Origin: Otis tarda
Taxonomy: Eukaryota; Chordata; Aves; Otidiformes; Otididae
Direction of reading: 5' to 3'
Assembly (NCBI GenBank): GCA_026413225.1
Contig: CM048552.1
Location: 24,665,001-24,729,000, forward strand
DNA length: 64,000 bases
Shown: positions 1-12,776 of the stretch, piece by piece
How positions within the stretch are numbered: the first letter of the stretch is position 1
Layout of the letters: each line of letters starts with the position of its first letter
The notes under the pieces: model-generated
Database searches by the model: none
What the model was told of the DNA's origin: nothing
Seen by the model: the letters and a program-made list of their open reading frames with translations, nothing else
Made by a program: the position numbers and the translations under genes

Positions 1-1134
1 AGATAAACTGGAGCAGTGGGCTAAAATTGAATTAGCAAGTAATTTTGATCATAAAAATGCGAGAAAGTAGTTGAACCATTTATTTTCAAGAATTCCTGAG
101 TTAAACATGTTGACATCAGCATGTGCCATGGTTTGATTTCTTTAAAAAAAAACACCTAAAAAACGAAACCTTCTTGTACTCCTGTTACTTTTCTGTTTTG
201 ATCATAAAGTCAAAACGCAATCCAGGGCTGTAACCACACAACTGCTGTTTCTAACTGTCTTCCCCTTATGTGGCCCTCTGACCTTTCTCAGCAATTGATA
301 CCTCCAGATAACTCTGGAGTTTTTGTTTGTGTGAAGTATAAAAGACAAAATTTTATTGAATTCTGCAATTGCAGAAAGCTGCTTAGATAACAAAGGCATA
401 GCCAGAAAGATTCATAAGATATATTTATACTTTTATATACATATTTATACATGAAAGTGGAAAGCAACTAGTTGACTAAGGGATATGGTGGTATCAGCTG
501 GAGGGAAATGGAGATGTTCCCATCTCAGCCACTTTCACGCATGCTGCCTAAAAATGCTGCTATCATTTCATAGATTTCCCTCCTTATGGTAATTGTGTGG
601 CATTTTACTCCTTGAGAAATTATCTTCAGAGAGGCATCACTTAAAGGCAAACACTCAGCAATACGACCCAAACTAAAATTCAGTGGCTCACTGCACATAC
701 ACATTAACAGGCTGCCAAGAAAACTCCCATTGGTAATTCTCCTGCGGAGCTGAAGTCTCTAATTTTAAGAAGTTTAGTAGTTAAGTAAAAAACTTTGGGT
801 GGGATTCATCTGTCCTAACTGAAGTCCTTTAGCAGTTACAAAGCCTTTCTAATCACCCTTGGCTCTGTGTAGTCAATAGAGAGAAAGAGCTTTCAGCAGA
901 TGATTCACATGTCCTGTCTTCCTTACAAGGGCTAGATAAAATGACCTTCTGGAGGTTAATATTTCTCTCCTCATTGAATGTAAAAGGACCCAAGGGTAAA
1001 AAACTCAAATATACACGTCTAACTGTTAGATGACTAATTTAGGGCAGATGAATCCTCCCATTAGCTCAGCAATGATAGTGGCTGTTCTAGCCAGATGAGA
1101 AACTACTCAGGAAGGCAGTAGTTCTTCCTTGTGA

Positions 1135-1281
1135 CAGAATCATAGAATCACAGAATACTTTGGGTTGGAAGGGACCTTTAAAGGACATCTAGTCCAACCT
1201 CCCCTGAAAGGAGTCGGGGCATCTCCAACTAGATCAGGTTGCTCAAAGCCTCATCCAACCTGGTCTTGAACGTTTCCATGC
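1135..1281 (-). mobile_element. CR1 retrotransposon, 3' fragment
   Basis: The plus strand begins with the inverted CR1 3' end (ATCATAGAATCACAGAAT), then the GGTTGGAAGGGACCTTTAAA block. It is 5'-truncated to about 147 bp. Confidence 0.9.
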
Positions 1282-4200
1282 ACCAATGAGTTTATGCTAC
1301 AGTAGTCAGTGTAGTTGGGGAGTTAAGGCACAACAAACCTAATAAATCCCAAATAAATTAATAAATAGTTAATATACTCAACTGACAAGGTGTCTTTTTA
1401 TGGCTGGGCTTAACTTCTGAAGAAAACTTGTTTGTTTTTACAGGTGGATTTTGGGGTAAGGGGCTACACTATTGATCTTTTAACAATTTAAAAAACATTT
1501 TGAATAGGAAAAAAGATAGCAAAGATCTGTCCACAATACTCTGCTTGTGATGTGAGTTAGAAAGTTTATAATACAGATTTTCTTTTCTATTTGTCCATAT
1601 TGAGGAGCAGAGAGCATTGCCCTGTTAATACAACTCCTATTCAGATTCATTGCAGATCTTCTTTTCCAGTTAACCATAAAAGTTTTGGCCTTCACTGCAC
1701 GTAGCTGAATTTAACGTGATGTACTCTGAATTTATAATTTGTGAACTGCTGCACATAATTGGGATGATATAAACTCAAAAATGCGTTTGATGCATCTCAG
1801 AAAAGCTAATTTTTTAATCTTTTTTTTTTTTAATTGCATTCAGGAGAAGTTCAGAGAAGGTAAATGTCAGTCTCTTTTTATCAAACTTGTTCAAATCATG
1901 TCTGCGGTTGCATTTTGTCAAGACATTAGTATTCTAAAAGGAAGGGATGCTTCTGGGTAACAGGGTATAAAAGTAGGTCAATATACAAAGACATCCTCTC
2001 AGTGACAGTTTTATGACTTAAAGCAATAGAGCATGCCAGGCTACTTGTGTTTTGAATTCTAATATTGAATTTTCAAGTAAAGATATGAAATTATTATATG
2101 ATCCTTCAGCATTCAGAAGTAGTAAGTTCTCTTCATTTAAATCTGTCAATGGAAATTGCAATTCTAGGTAACATCTTTCCTAAAAGTTCAAAGTTAGTGG
2201 AATCACTGAATTGTCTTATTTTTTCTTTCCTCTCAAGGGAAGTTTTTTGCATCTTTACATTGTACTGAATAGCGCCATCTCTATAACATCAGAGTAGAAA
2301 ATGACAAGTTTAACTATCTTCTCTGCAAAAACTGACAGAAGTACAATTGTTGGGCAATTAATAACTTAGTTAATATTTATTAACGTAGACTCATATGGGT
2401 GTTGGAAAAGGAAATATAATGTTCTCAATTGTTGTATCTGTTCCTAAAGCCTGCAAAAGCTTCAGTAATACAAATGCTTAAAAGTTGGGGCCAATGGAGG
2501 ATCAAATTGTTAAATTACTTACTTATTAAAGAATGTTGAGTTTTATTTCATCTTTTATTTTCTCTTTGCTAAACATGTGCAATGCCATCTCTTCTCAGCA
2601 CCTATGGCTTATTTGGAAGCATTACTAAGGGACTAGATTTTAAAATTTTTGACTGATATTATTCATTTAAATTATACATTATGCTACCCAAGCCTGTTAA
2701 CATTGTTCTTGCTTTCTGCCTGTGACCAAACTTTTTTTCGTGTTGAATAATGAATAATAAATGACAGGCACAAGTCCAAGATTTTAATCGTTAGCAGACA
2801 AAATAACACTGAGATGGTTGAGGGATTCACAGATATTTGCATACAATAAACTCTAGTCATGGTGACATTTATGCACAGTGGAATACACGACCCCACAAAA
2901 AGCCGAAAGCCTAGGGCAGCACCAGGTATTATGGGAAAAATGCAGTCTCAGCTACTTCTCAGGGAAAACATGTTTCCTGACATTTCTAGAGAGTGTTACT
3001 CTGCTTGGCCACTTCACTCACCTTTTAGGTCTTTTCATAGTGAATACTACAAATGAAAATATCAGTAGTAGAATATCATACTTCTTCCTTTAAAACTCTC
3101 ATTAATAAGAGATTGCACACTAGGAGAAAACTAAGACCTCAAGAAAGACCTGTTGTCATTTCCATGGTTATTTACGTTATATCTGGGTCATGCAATGAGC
3201 ATGATGTATTTTCATTCATTATCTGTAGTACAGTGAGTTCTCAAGGCTTGAAATAGAGCATAATCCCACTGTGCCTGGCATAGCACAGACACAGAAGACA
3301 ATTGTTTCACTGCAGAGCTCACAATATAAAGAGAAATGTAATTGTAAAAAAACCCTCACTGAAGTATGATGCAATCAGGCTCAGTAAAATCAAGTAACAG
3401 ATTCTTAGGAGCTCAGGTAGCATAAAGTCGAGGAGACCTCAACTTCTGAGTTCTTCTGTGACCTACTAAACAGCAACAATTTTGATTTTGATTTCTTATT
3501 TTAGAAAAAAAGTCAATAGAAATTCTCCCATTAAGGACTTTAAAACTTGATTACCTACAATTTTAATTTTGAAAAAAAAAGAATAAACCATACTACAGTA
3601 CATAATATGGTCCTTTTTTAAAAAAAAAGAAAGCTACATCAGCTAAGGCATCAGCTGGAGCACTCTGTCCAATGTGAGCTGCACAATTCCTGTGTACAAG
3701 AGAGCCACAGACCTCTTAAAGTCCAGTGATGAGCAGTCAGGGTGAAAAAAATGTCTAGAAAACATTTTTTGTAAAAGATGATTGTTTAAATTGACACTGA
3801 TAATCATTTGTAGTGTCTTAGAAGATGGCAATAAGATTACACCCTAGGAAGTGCACCTTCTGATCTCTGCATAGCCACAATCCTTACCTGACCCTCTAAC
3901 TCGTATGAGGATCTCTCTGCCTTCTTATAGGTTGACAACACAAACTGGACAACACAAAATGGATGGACATAAAAAAATGGAAGGATGCAAAACTGATGGA
4001 CACAAAAAAGCCTGACTGAAAGTCATTCAGAGCCTTTAGAGGATACTCAGCCCCAGAAAGCAGCATTTTCTGTAAGTTCCAAAGCTGAGTGCTGCTAGGT
4101 CCCCCTGTCCTCCCCAGCCTAACTACCCATTCAGAGAGGCAGAACTTTGAACTCCAAAACTTTTGTCAAGATACACAGAAGAGGCCCAGAGGGAAATCCA

Positions 4201-4570
4201 AGTCAGACAACAGATTTCTTTTGAGCCTGTATTATTCCTCTGTGAGGTTTTTGTTTCCCCTAGGGGAAAGTATGGCTGAACAAGATTGATCAGGATTCAG
4301 GCTAATCAATTTACAAGTCCTATTCAGCTGTTCCTTCTTTTCTTTCATACGGCTTCCTCCTCTACAACATCTGACAACCAGATATCCTTTTCTACCTATC
4401 TGACACTACTCCTCTAAGATAAGACAGTACAGTTGTTTCCACTAACAGATGGAACTGGCATAACTATCTGGAAATGGGCTTAGGTGTTGCAATGCTGAAA
4501 ACCGCAAGGCTCTTGCAAGGTGCCTGGATCCCAGACAGAAATATGCTGCTCAGAAGCACCTGAGATGTGT
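1282..4570. other. Non-coding stretch, no gene seen
   Basis: AT-rich sequence. The only structure I see is a degenerate short repeat at about 3939-4012 built on ACACAAAATGGATGGACA-like units. The small open frames have no recognisable product. Confidence 0.6.
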
Positions 4571-5027
4571 GTGGGTGTGGTGGGTTGATCCTGACTGGAC
4601 ACCAGGTGCCCAACAAAGCTGCTCTCTCACTTCCCCTCCTCAGCTGGACAGGGGAGAGAAAATATAAAGAAAGGCTCGTGGGTCAACATAAGGACAGGGA
4701 CGTCACTCAGCAATTGCCATCATGACCAAAACAGACTGAACTCAGGAAAATTAATTTGATTTATTACCAATCAAATCAGAGTAGGATAATGAGAAATAAA
4801 ACCAAATCTTAAAAGTCTTTCCCCCTACCTCTCTTTTCTTCCCAGGCTCAACTTCACTCCAAATTTTCTCTACCGTCTACCCCTGAATGGCGCAGGGAGA
4901 ATAGGGAATGGAGTTTTCAGTCAGTTCATCACACATTATCTCTGTCCCTCCTTCCTCCTCAGAGGGAAGATTCCTCACACTCCCCCCCTGCTCCAGCATG
5001 GAGTCCCTCCCACTGCAGACAGTCCTT

Positions 5028-5290
5028 CATGAACTGCTCCAGCGTGGGTCCCTTCCATGGGGTGCAGTCCCTGAGGAAAAGACTGCTCCAGTGTGGGTCC
5101 CCTGCGGGGTCACAAGTCCTGCCAGCAAACCTGCTCCATCTTGGGCCCCTCTCTCCATGAGGCCACAGGCCTTGCCAGGAGCCTGCTCCAGTGTGGGCAC
5201 TCCACGGGCCACAGCCTCCTTCAGGCACCCACCTGCCCCGGCGTGGGGTCCTCCACAGGCTGCGGGTGGATCTCTGCTCCTCCATGGGCC
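5028..5290 (-). repeat. Imperfect tandem units inside the older LTR
   Basis: Units of about 60-75 bp begin CTGCTCCAGNGTGGG (plus strand) and recur at about 5034, 5086, 5138 and 5184. They cause the long overlapping chance open frames here. The same unit type appears in the young LTR family. Confidence 0.6.
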
Positions 5291-5306
5291 TCCATGGGCT
5301 GCAGGG

Positions 5307-6440
5307 TGTTCTGGTTTTGTTAGTGAGGGGGGGCCTAAGGTGGTAGCTTCTGTAGGAAACTGCTAGAAGTCGCTCCCCTTTGTTCAGTGGACTCGGCCGG
5401 GCCTAGGGCGGACCCGCTGCTGGCCAAGGCCAAGCCAATTGGTAGCGGAACGTCCCGTGATAACGCCTCTGCGATAACGTATTTAAGAAGGGGAAAACAG
5501 AAAAAAAAAAAAAAGAGAAGATGTGAAGCAGCTGAGCGGGGGGCAGAGAGGGGGAGGCGCGAGCCTCGTGGGCCTTGCAGGCCTCACCCTCTGGCCTCCC
5601 GCCGGGCAGCCGACTGGGCCCAACTCGGCCCAGCCTGGCTGCAAGAAGTGGAGAGGAGATGAGAAGCGAATAAGATGTAAAAAGGATCCTGAGAGGCGTC
5701 TGCCAGCCTGTTGTAAGGAATGGCTGCAGACGCCAAGGTCAGTGAAGAAGGAGGGGGAGGAGTAATGCGGCTCCTGGCCAAGATTCCTCTGCAACTCGTG
5801 GTGAAGACCATGGTGGAGCGGGTTGTCCCCCTGCAGCCCATGGAGGTCCACGGAGGGGCAGAGATCCACCTGCAGGCCGTGGAGGACCCCACGCCAGAGC
5901 AGGTGGAGGCCTGAAGGAGGCTGTGGCCCATGGAGGGCCCGCTGGGACAGCTGTTCTAGAGGGACTGCACCCCGTGGAAGAGATGACCCACACCGGAGCA
6001 GTTTCACGAAGGACTGTGGCCTGTGGGAGGGACCCCACGATGGAGCAGAGGAGGAATGTGAGGAGTTCTTCCCCCGACGATGACACAGCGGTGTAAAACA
6101 ACGCGTGATGAACTGACCGCGACCCCCATTCCCTTTTCCCCCACCGTGCTGCTCGGGAGGGGAGGTAGTATAGATAATGTTAAGCCCAGGTAGAGGGAGG
6201 GGTGGGGGGGAGATTATCTTGTTCCCTGTCTCATTCTCCTGCTAATTTTAGAAATAAATGAGTAGTTTTCCCCAAGTCGAGTCTGTTTTGCCCGTGACGG
6301 TAACTTTAAGGATTTCTCCCCGTCCTTATCTCAAACCTTGAGCCGTTTTTCCTATATCATCTCCTCCTATTCTCTCGGAGGGTGGGGAGAGCAAGAGAGA
6401 GACTGCGTAGTCTGGTCCTGATCGGGGCTGAACTATGACA
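5307..6440 (+). mobile_element. Young ERV solo LTR, copy 1, nested in the older LTR
   Basis: It starts TGTTCTGGTTTTG and ends GAACTATGACA, 1134 bp, flanked by CAGGG at 5302-5306 and 6441-6445. It has a TATA-like TATTTAAG at 5480-5487 and AATAAA at 6253-6258. No internal retroviral sequence is present. It is in the opposite orientation to the LTR it interrupts. The GC-rich centre keeps several frames open on both strands, but none looks like a gene. Confidence 0.93.
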
Positions 6441-7383
6441 CAGGGGGACAACCTGCTCCACCATGGTCTTCACCACGGGCTGCAGGGGAATCTTGGCCAG
6501 GAGTGACTTTACTCCTCCCCCTCCTTCTGAACTGACCTTGGCGTCTGCAGGGCTGTTCCTCTCACATACTCTCACTCCTTCCCCCACTGCTGCTTTTTCT
6601 TCTACTTAAATATGTTATTCCAGAGGTGCTACTACCGTCACTTAATGGGCTTGGCCTTGGCTGGCAGCAGATCCATCTTGGAGTCGGGTGGCATTGGCTC
6701 TGTTGGACACAGGGGAAGCTTCTGGCAACTTCTCACAGAAGCCACCTCTGTAGCCTCCCCTCTACCAAAACCTTGCCACACAAACCCAGTACAGTGGGGA
6801 AAGTCAAGCCTCTCCAAGTAAGACTGAGAAGACCCACTTACTGAATAGTGCATCTTAAGAGCTGCCTAAGGTAGCCATTAGGAAATGCTAAAGAGAAAGA
6901 CTTATCTAAGCTCAACTCTGTCCGACTTTCTTTCCCCAGGCTCAGGGCAAGGACCCCAAGTCCCTCCAAATTAAAGTATCTATGTCAGGACAGCATTTTG
7001 AACCTGAATCTTTCTTTCAAGAGATGATCCCTCCCTCTAGTCCTCCTGCAGATAAGAACAGGGAGACATGGATTTGATGCCCTTCTCAAGCAAGGGACCT
7101 CAGTGGTTTGGGCTGACCGCCTGCCAGAGCAGGACTGTAGCGGTCTGGAAAACTTACTAACTGAAATTTGCACTTCTAAGGGTTTACTCGGATGTTTTGT
7201 GGCTCACACTCTTAGACAAATATTGAGGATTAAATAACCTTATATTAGTGTCAGTGGTATTGATGTCATTTGGTGTTTCTGAGTGTATGTAACTAGCACA
7301 ATGCCCCACAGCACAACCCAGTAAGGAATTGAAGTGAGTGTTGTAGGACCAGCAGCAGTGTCCCATCCTGTATGACATTACTG

Positions 7384-7871
7384 AGAATCACAGAATCGTA
7401 GAATGGTTTGGGTTAGAAGGCACCATTAAAGTTTATCTAGTCCAACTCCCCTGCAAGGAGCAGGGACATTTCCAACCAGATCAGGTTGCTCAGAGCCCTG
7501 TCCAGCCTGGCCTTGAATGTTTCCAGGGATGCGGCATCTACCACCTCTCTGGGCAATCTATGACAGTGTTTCACTACCCTCATTATAAAATTTTTTTCCT
7601 AATATCTAGTCTAAATCTACCTCCCTCTATTTTAAAACCATTACCCCTTGTCCTATTGCTACAGGCCCTGTTAAAAAGTCTGTCCTCATCTTTCCTGTAG
7701 GCTGCCTTTAGGTACTGGAAGGCTGCTGTAACGTCTCCCCAGAGCCTTCTCTTCTCCAGACAGCCCCAACTCTCTCAGTCTGTCTTCACAGGAGGGCTGC
7801 TCCAGCCCTCTGATCAGCTTCACAGCCCTCCTCTGGACCCTCTCCAACAAGTCTATGTCCTTCTTATGTTG
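7384..7871 (-). mobile_element. CR1 retrotransposon, 3' fragment (~490 bp)
   Basis: The inverted CR1 3' end lies at 7384, followed by 3' UTR and the C-terminal end of ORF2. The element is 5'-truncated and no intact frame remains. Confidence 0.92.
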
Positions 7872-10607
7872 GCAGCAATTAGTTAATACCAGACAGCTCT
7901 TTCTGGGAGCATTGTAAGAGCCGTCACACAGACAGCATCTCTCAGATCAGCAGTGTAGATGCTAGAGACTGTCTACAGCCAGACAGGGTCCCGGTCTGCA
8001 CAACACCAAGCTTTCCTCAAGAGATGGAGACAGCTGGAGGAATTTCACAGGCCTCCTTTCCTACAATTGTTCTCCGTTAATGGGGTTGACTTGCTTCCAG
8101 ATGCTTTCCACTGTAAGACTTAGTGACTGAATAGCAAAAGGTACATACATGAAACATAATGGTGAATAATATCAGTACAGCAGCACCAATTAATGTGAAC
8201 ACAAAATCCACAACATATGGTTTAATGTTGGCTGCAGATAGGGCACCTCTGGAAGCCTATATTGGTGATTTATCTCAGATAATTTCCCTCCTTAATTATC
8301 AATATAAAGTACAGTAAGACATATATGAAAATACTTCTCATGACCAAATAGATTCCTGGTGGCTAGATGAAGTTTAAAACTCCTGTTGGCTAATTGCCTC
8401 AATTTAATACTGTTAGCAGACGCGTTTATAATTTTAAAACCCTTTTTATGATGTCTAAGTAATTGCATCAATTTGGCACCCATCTACTTAATTTTAAACA
8501 GCTTTAACAGAATGCCTACAGTTGAAAACAATTCTTGTCAATGCTACATAAATTGGCTCATTTTAACTGCTTTTTTTTTGTGAAAGGGGGCAATTTGAAC
8601 AATTACTCTGCATTGAAAACAGCTTTTGTCACTGCTAAATTGAGTCACTTGAACCGTTATTTACATGTGCTATAAAATTTTATTTACTGTCAAAGGACTT
8701 TTCTTGCAATTGAATTTTTATTGTAACCCTTAGATTTTGTTTAGAGTAAAATGGTTAATTTATTGCCTTTTATTACACACTCTTATTTGGCAGCAAAGGT
8801 ATTAGAAACAGACTTTTTAAAATAAAATGAATCTCCACCCAGCACTACTCAGGTAAAAGATCATTACCATTATTCACTTCCAGTAGTAAAAGGACATTTT
8901 TGAAAGGTGAGAGAGTCACTGATTGAGTTTTCATCATCTTCCATCTCAAAGTCCAGCTTCACTCAGCACTTTGTAGCCATTTCCATTAGAAAGCCCTTAT
9001 ATGCCAGGGTAACTGTAGATGCAGCAATTAATCCCAGACAAGAAGCAAAATATCCACTGCTTGTTAGAGACTAGCTAGTTCTTGAGAAAAAAAAACATCC
9101 CCAGCAGTACCAACATCTCTGTCACTGATATCTTAATTTTCACAGATGAATTCAAGTGGTCGTCAAAAGTGCCAGCTTGCCAGCTTTGGTGAGTAAAATC
9201 TTATTTGACTAGAAAAGGATGTGACACAGGCTGTTTTCCCTGCTCTGTCCTTTCAGCCTGCTTCGTGGATCAGTGGAGAGCTCACCCAAGATGAACGGTT
9301 TGTCCTCTGACTGCTTGCAAGGTCCTCTGACAGAAGGAATTGGCTCGTCTCAGTTATGGTGGGGCTGTGCACGTGGGCTTGCCCGTGCTAGGAATGGACA
9401 TCTGTCTGATGAGTGGTTATTTTATCTGATCTCAGGGCTGGAGTTGAACTGATAATTCACAAAGTGAAAGGTCTTAATAAAGAGAGAGACTGCAGCAATT
9501 GTCTGATATTTTAAAATACCAACTAGCCTCCACAGTAATGCAAAACAATCATAGTTGGTTCAGCAAAGGCGTGGAGATTTCATGTGGATTTCAGCATCCT
9601 TGCACCCACTACAATGAGGTCTTTTTCTTCTGGAAGACGATGAGAGGAAATCTTGATTGTGCCTTGGGCTAGCTACTGGGTGGATTTAGTGACCTCTCTA
9701 GATCTCCTTCAATCTGATTTTCTCTGATAATTCTTCAGACTATTCTATCTCCATCCTCTGTAGTGTATCCTGTCTCTTGCAACTTCTCCTCAGTCCTAGG
9801 AGGGCTTTACCCCTTTGCCTTGAATGTGCCATGAGCCCACCCAGCGCACACATGTTCTACCTCTTCTGCTTCTGGTTGACAGTTTCTTGGTTTGTTTCTT
9901 GCAGATCTACATGCTGTTCATTGATTTTCTGATCACATACGCATTGTTTTCACTCATATTATAGGTGCAGCTTGTGGAGGGTATTGTCAAGGTCCTTTGT
10001 CATCATCTTCTTGAGGCTGCTGTCTCAGGGTTTCACTGCAAATTAAGTACAGATCTCTGTTTGTTTTCTTCAACATTGTGGTATGAATGATTCTCTTGTG
10101 CTAATGGCAGAACTGTCACAGGCAGAAGAATCTGTTGTGTTTACTTAACAGCAAGGGTAGTAAATTGCTGTTATTCTGGACAGTTTTACATTTCTTTAAT
10201 GCCATTATCTGTTTTGCTACTAGGATCGCAAATGTTTTTCATCTTGGTTCCAAGGACTTCTTTGAACTTCTTTGACTTTTTTTTCCTGTGTTTTTGCAAC
10301 TGTGGCAGCAGAAGACTCAGGTGCCATCTCTTCCTTTCATTTTAAAGAACTACAGCTTTTTCCTCTGTGCCTGCCTATGCACACTTACTGCATAGGCATT
10401 CAGAGACAGGTACACTTAGTTTTTACAAAATAATGACTTACTCTGCACATTTGGGCATTTTCCAGGGAGTTAGACTGATAATAAGGTGGGTTGTTTTTTT
10501 TTTTTTTAAATCTCTATTTACTAACAGATCAGAACTCAGTCTTAAGTTGTATTATGCATTAATTACGTTAATTACATTAGTTATACATTACAGCTCTGGA
10601 GCACACA
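7872..10607. other. Non-coding stretch, no gene seen
   Basis: Apart from the degenerate duplication at 8.5 kb and a poly(T) run near 10.5 kb, nothing is recognisable. Confidence 0.6.
8523..8665 (+). repeat. Degenerate tandem duplication, ~90-bp period
   Basis: TTGAAAACAATTCTTGTCAA near 8523 and TTGAAAACAGCTTTTGTCAC near 8614 start two similar stretches of about 50 bp. Both continue with TGCTA and AATTG, then TCA. It is ancient and imperfect. Confidence 0.5.
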
Positions 10608-11017
10608 ACATAAGAAGGACACAGATTTGGAGCAAGTCCAGAGGAGGGCCACAAAGATGATCAGAGGGCTGGAGCACCTCTCCTATGAAGACAGACTGAG
10701 AGAGTTGAGGCTGTTCAGCCTGGAGAAGAGAAGGCTCTGGGGAGACCTTACAGTGGTCTTCCAGTACCTAAAGGGGGTCTGCAGGAAAGACAGGGAGAAA
10801 CTCCTTAGCGAGGTCTGTTGTGATAGGATGAGGGGTAATGGTTTTAAACTAGAGAGGGGTAGATTCAGACTGGACAAAAAGAAAAATTTTTTTACAATGA
10901 GGATGGTAGAACACTGGAACATGTTGCCCAGGGAGGTGGTAGATGCCCCATCCCTGGGAACATTCAAGGCCAGGTCGGATGAAGCTCTGAGCAACCTGAT
11001 CTGGTTGGAGATGTTCC
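10608..11017 (+). mobile_element. CR1 retrotransposon, first part (ORF2 C-terminus)
   Basis: The frame from 10627 encodes the ORF2 C-terminal region (VQRRATKMIRGLEHLSYEDR and onward). The element then breaks at about 11017 where a non-CR1 segment begins. It resumes at 11218. Confidence 0.92.
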
Positions 11018-11217
11018 TGTTGCTTTGTCTTGTGTGATTAGATCTAATTTGGATGAGACCTTTGAAGCCTTGAGGGTTTTTTTTTTGTGAGATGGTTTTT
11101 TAAATATCTTTAAATGTTTAGTGAAACGGTGGTTTAGGTTTTGCAGCAGGTGCATCAATTTCAGTCCTGGCAGTTAAGCATGAAGCCCTTGTCAGACTCA
11201 TGAGGCTGCATTTCAAA
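11018..11217 (+). repeat. Segment X, copy 1, inside a CR1
   Basis: This is about 200 bp of non-CR1 sequence with a 12-bp palindrome ATTAGATCTAAT near its start, a poly(T) run, and an end GAGGCTGCATTTCAAAA. It closely matches 12555-12776. Only a few CR1 bases are missing at the junction. Confidence 0.85.
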
Positions 11218-11284
11218 ATGGGGGGTTGGACTAGATGTCCTCTAAAGGTCCTTTCTAATCCAAACTCTTCTATGATTCTATGAT
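11218..11284 (+). mobile_element. CR1 retrotransposon, second part (3' end)
   Basis: The GGGGGGTTGGACTAGATG block and the TTCTATGATTCTATGATT tail finish the copy interrupted at 11017. Together the two parts form one CR1 insertion split by about 200 bp. Confidence 0.9.
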
Positions 11285-12554
11285 TAAAAAAAAGTTCTCT
11301 TCATAGCCTCCCATGGAAGCCACTCTACACCAAACAGTGAAGTTAGTTGGCATGGTAAACCAGTCCACTAATTCTGAGTTCTTAAAATGTTTTGTCATTC
11401 TAGACTTCTTCCTAATTTGCTGAAAATCTGGTGCACATCTGGGAAGTGTTCCTATACATCACAAATCTGCTATTCATGACAGGCCACCAAGCAGCCCATC
11501 TGTATGTCTGGACTATACAGATGCACCATACACAGTCTTCAACACAAACCAGTCTCAGTCAGAGGCTGAGTAACCTCACATCTGGTGTTAGAGGCTCCTC
11601 AGTAGAGGTCTCTGGGGGATGATAATTACATGTTTAGCTTCCAAGATGTGAAAGGTGTTTTTATTAAATACAAGAATAAAAGAAAAATCTTTCAAATATT
11701 TTGCTAAAAAGGGAATTGCACTGAACTATTCCTAGAGGTGAAATATGGCAGGCATAGTCATAGAGGCATAATATTGATTCAAAGCAACTTTTCTTTTACT
11801 GCCCTGATCACTTTCAACCAGGGAGGCTAAGAAATGAAAAGAATTCTTCCACCTCTTGCCCTAATGCCCAAATCACCAAGTACAGTCTCTGAGGATTTTT
11901 TTAAATGCACTTCTACACTTCCATGAAACTTTTTGCCTTAAATGAAACATACTTCAGAGACATTTTTATCTAGCAAAAATGTTCTGAACTGCTCTGCTCA
12001 CCTGGTATCCTCATGACTGGAGCTCATTCAAGTGGTGAAGCTTACTTTCCTCTTTCAAACAAGCAATATTATCTCTGAAACTCAAGAAACTCCCCTACCC
12101 ACCCTCGTGCTAGTCATCAGCTCCTCTGTTTCATGCCCTCCGTTCCTAACCAAGCACTTACAAAAGCTACCAATGCTTCTCTCCTCAAATCTAATAACCT
12201 GTGTTTATCTTTGGCCCTATCTGAATGCAGGCAGGGCGATACATTCATACAGCTTTGGTAGCCCGGGAGAAAAACCTGCAGCTGTTTGTGGATATTGTGC
12301 AGGCGCTCCTTTCCATCTTCCTGGCCTTCTGCACCGTTAATACCATGAGGATATCTCTGCCTGGCATGAGAAAGATTAACAGATCCAGTCATCACAGGCC
12401 ATTCCTAGCGCAGTGTACATAAAGGTCTTCTAAAAATAGCATGCACTCCCATAAGCAGACTGAACCATGACATCCCCGAACAACTGGGAGTGTGTAGGTA
12501 TCCTTGACACCAGCAACTTTGGAGTGCCTAGTTTCGTACCTTAACACTATTAGA

Positions 12555-12776
12555 GTTTTGCTTTGCCTTGTATGATTAGATCTAATTTGGATGAGGCCTC
12601 GAGGGTTTTTGTTTGTTTTTGGTTTTGTTTTGGTTTTTTTTTTTTGTGAGATGCCATGGTTATTTAAATATCTTTAAATGTTTAGTGAAATGGTGGTTTA
12701 GTTTTTGCAGCAGGTGCATCAATTTCAATCTTGGCAATTAAGCATGTCTTGTCAGACTCGTGAGGCTGCATTTCAA
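12555..12776 (+). repeat. Segment X, copy 2
   Basis: This is the same segment as 11018-11217, in the same orientation 1.5 kb away, with a longer T/G-rich run in the middle and scattered substitutions. It is not flanked by CR1, so it is the likelier original location. Confidence 0.85.

Larger units (their letters stand above)
4576..6793 (-). mobile_element. Older avian ERV solo LTR, interrupted by a younger LTR
   Basis: On the minus strand the element begins TGTACTGGGTTTG at 6793 and ends ACCCACCACA at 4576. It is flanked by GTGGG at 4571-4575 and 6794-6798, a perfect 5-bp target duplication. Its two parts (4576-5306 and 6446-6793) total about 1.08 kb. On its own strand it has a TATA-like TATTTAAG (6605-6612) and an AATAAA (4760-4765). 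No gag, pol or env sequence is present, so it is a solo LTR. The 5-bp duplication fits an ERVL-like (class III) element. This TGTACTGGG... LTR type is widespread in neoavian genomes. Confidence 0.9.

Noticed and set aside
12225..12422. Plus-strand frame preceded by an acceptor-like CTGAATGCAG
   Set aside because: There is no matching donor, no recognisable protein family and no neighbouring exon.
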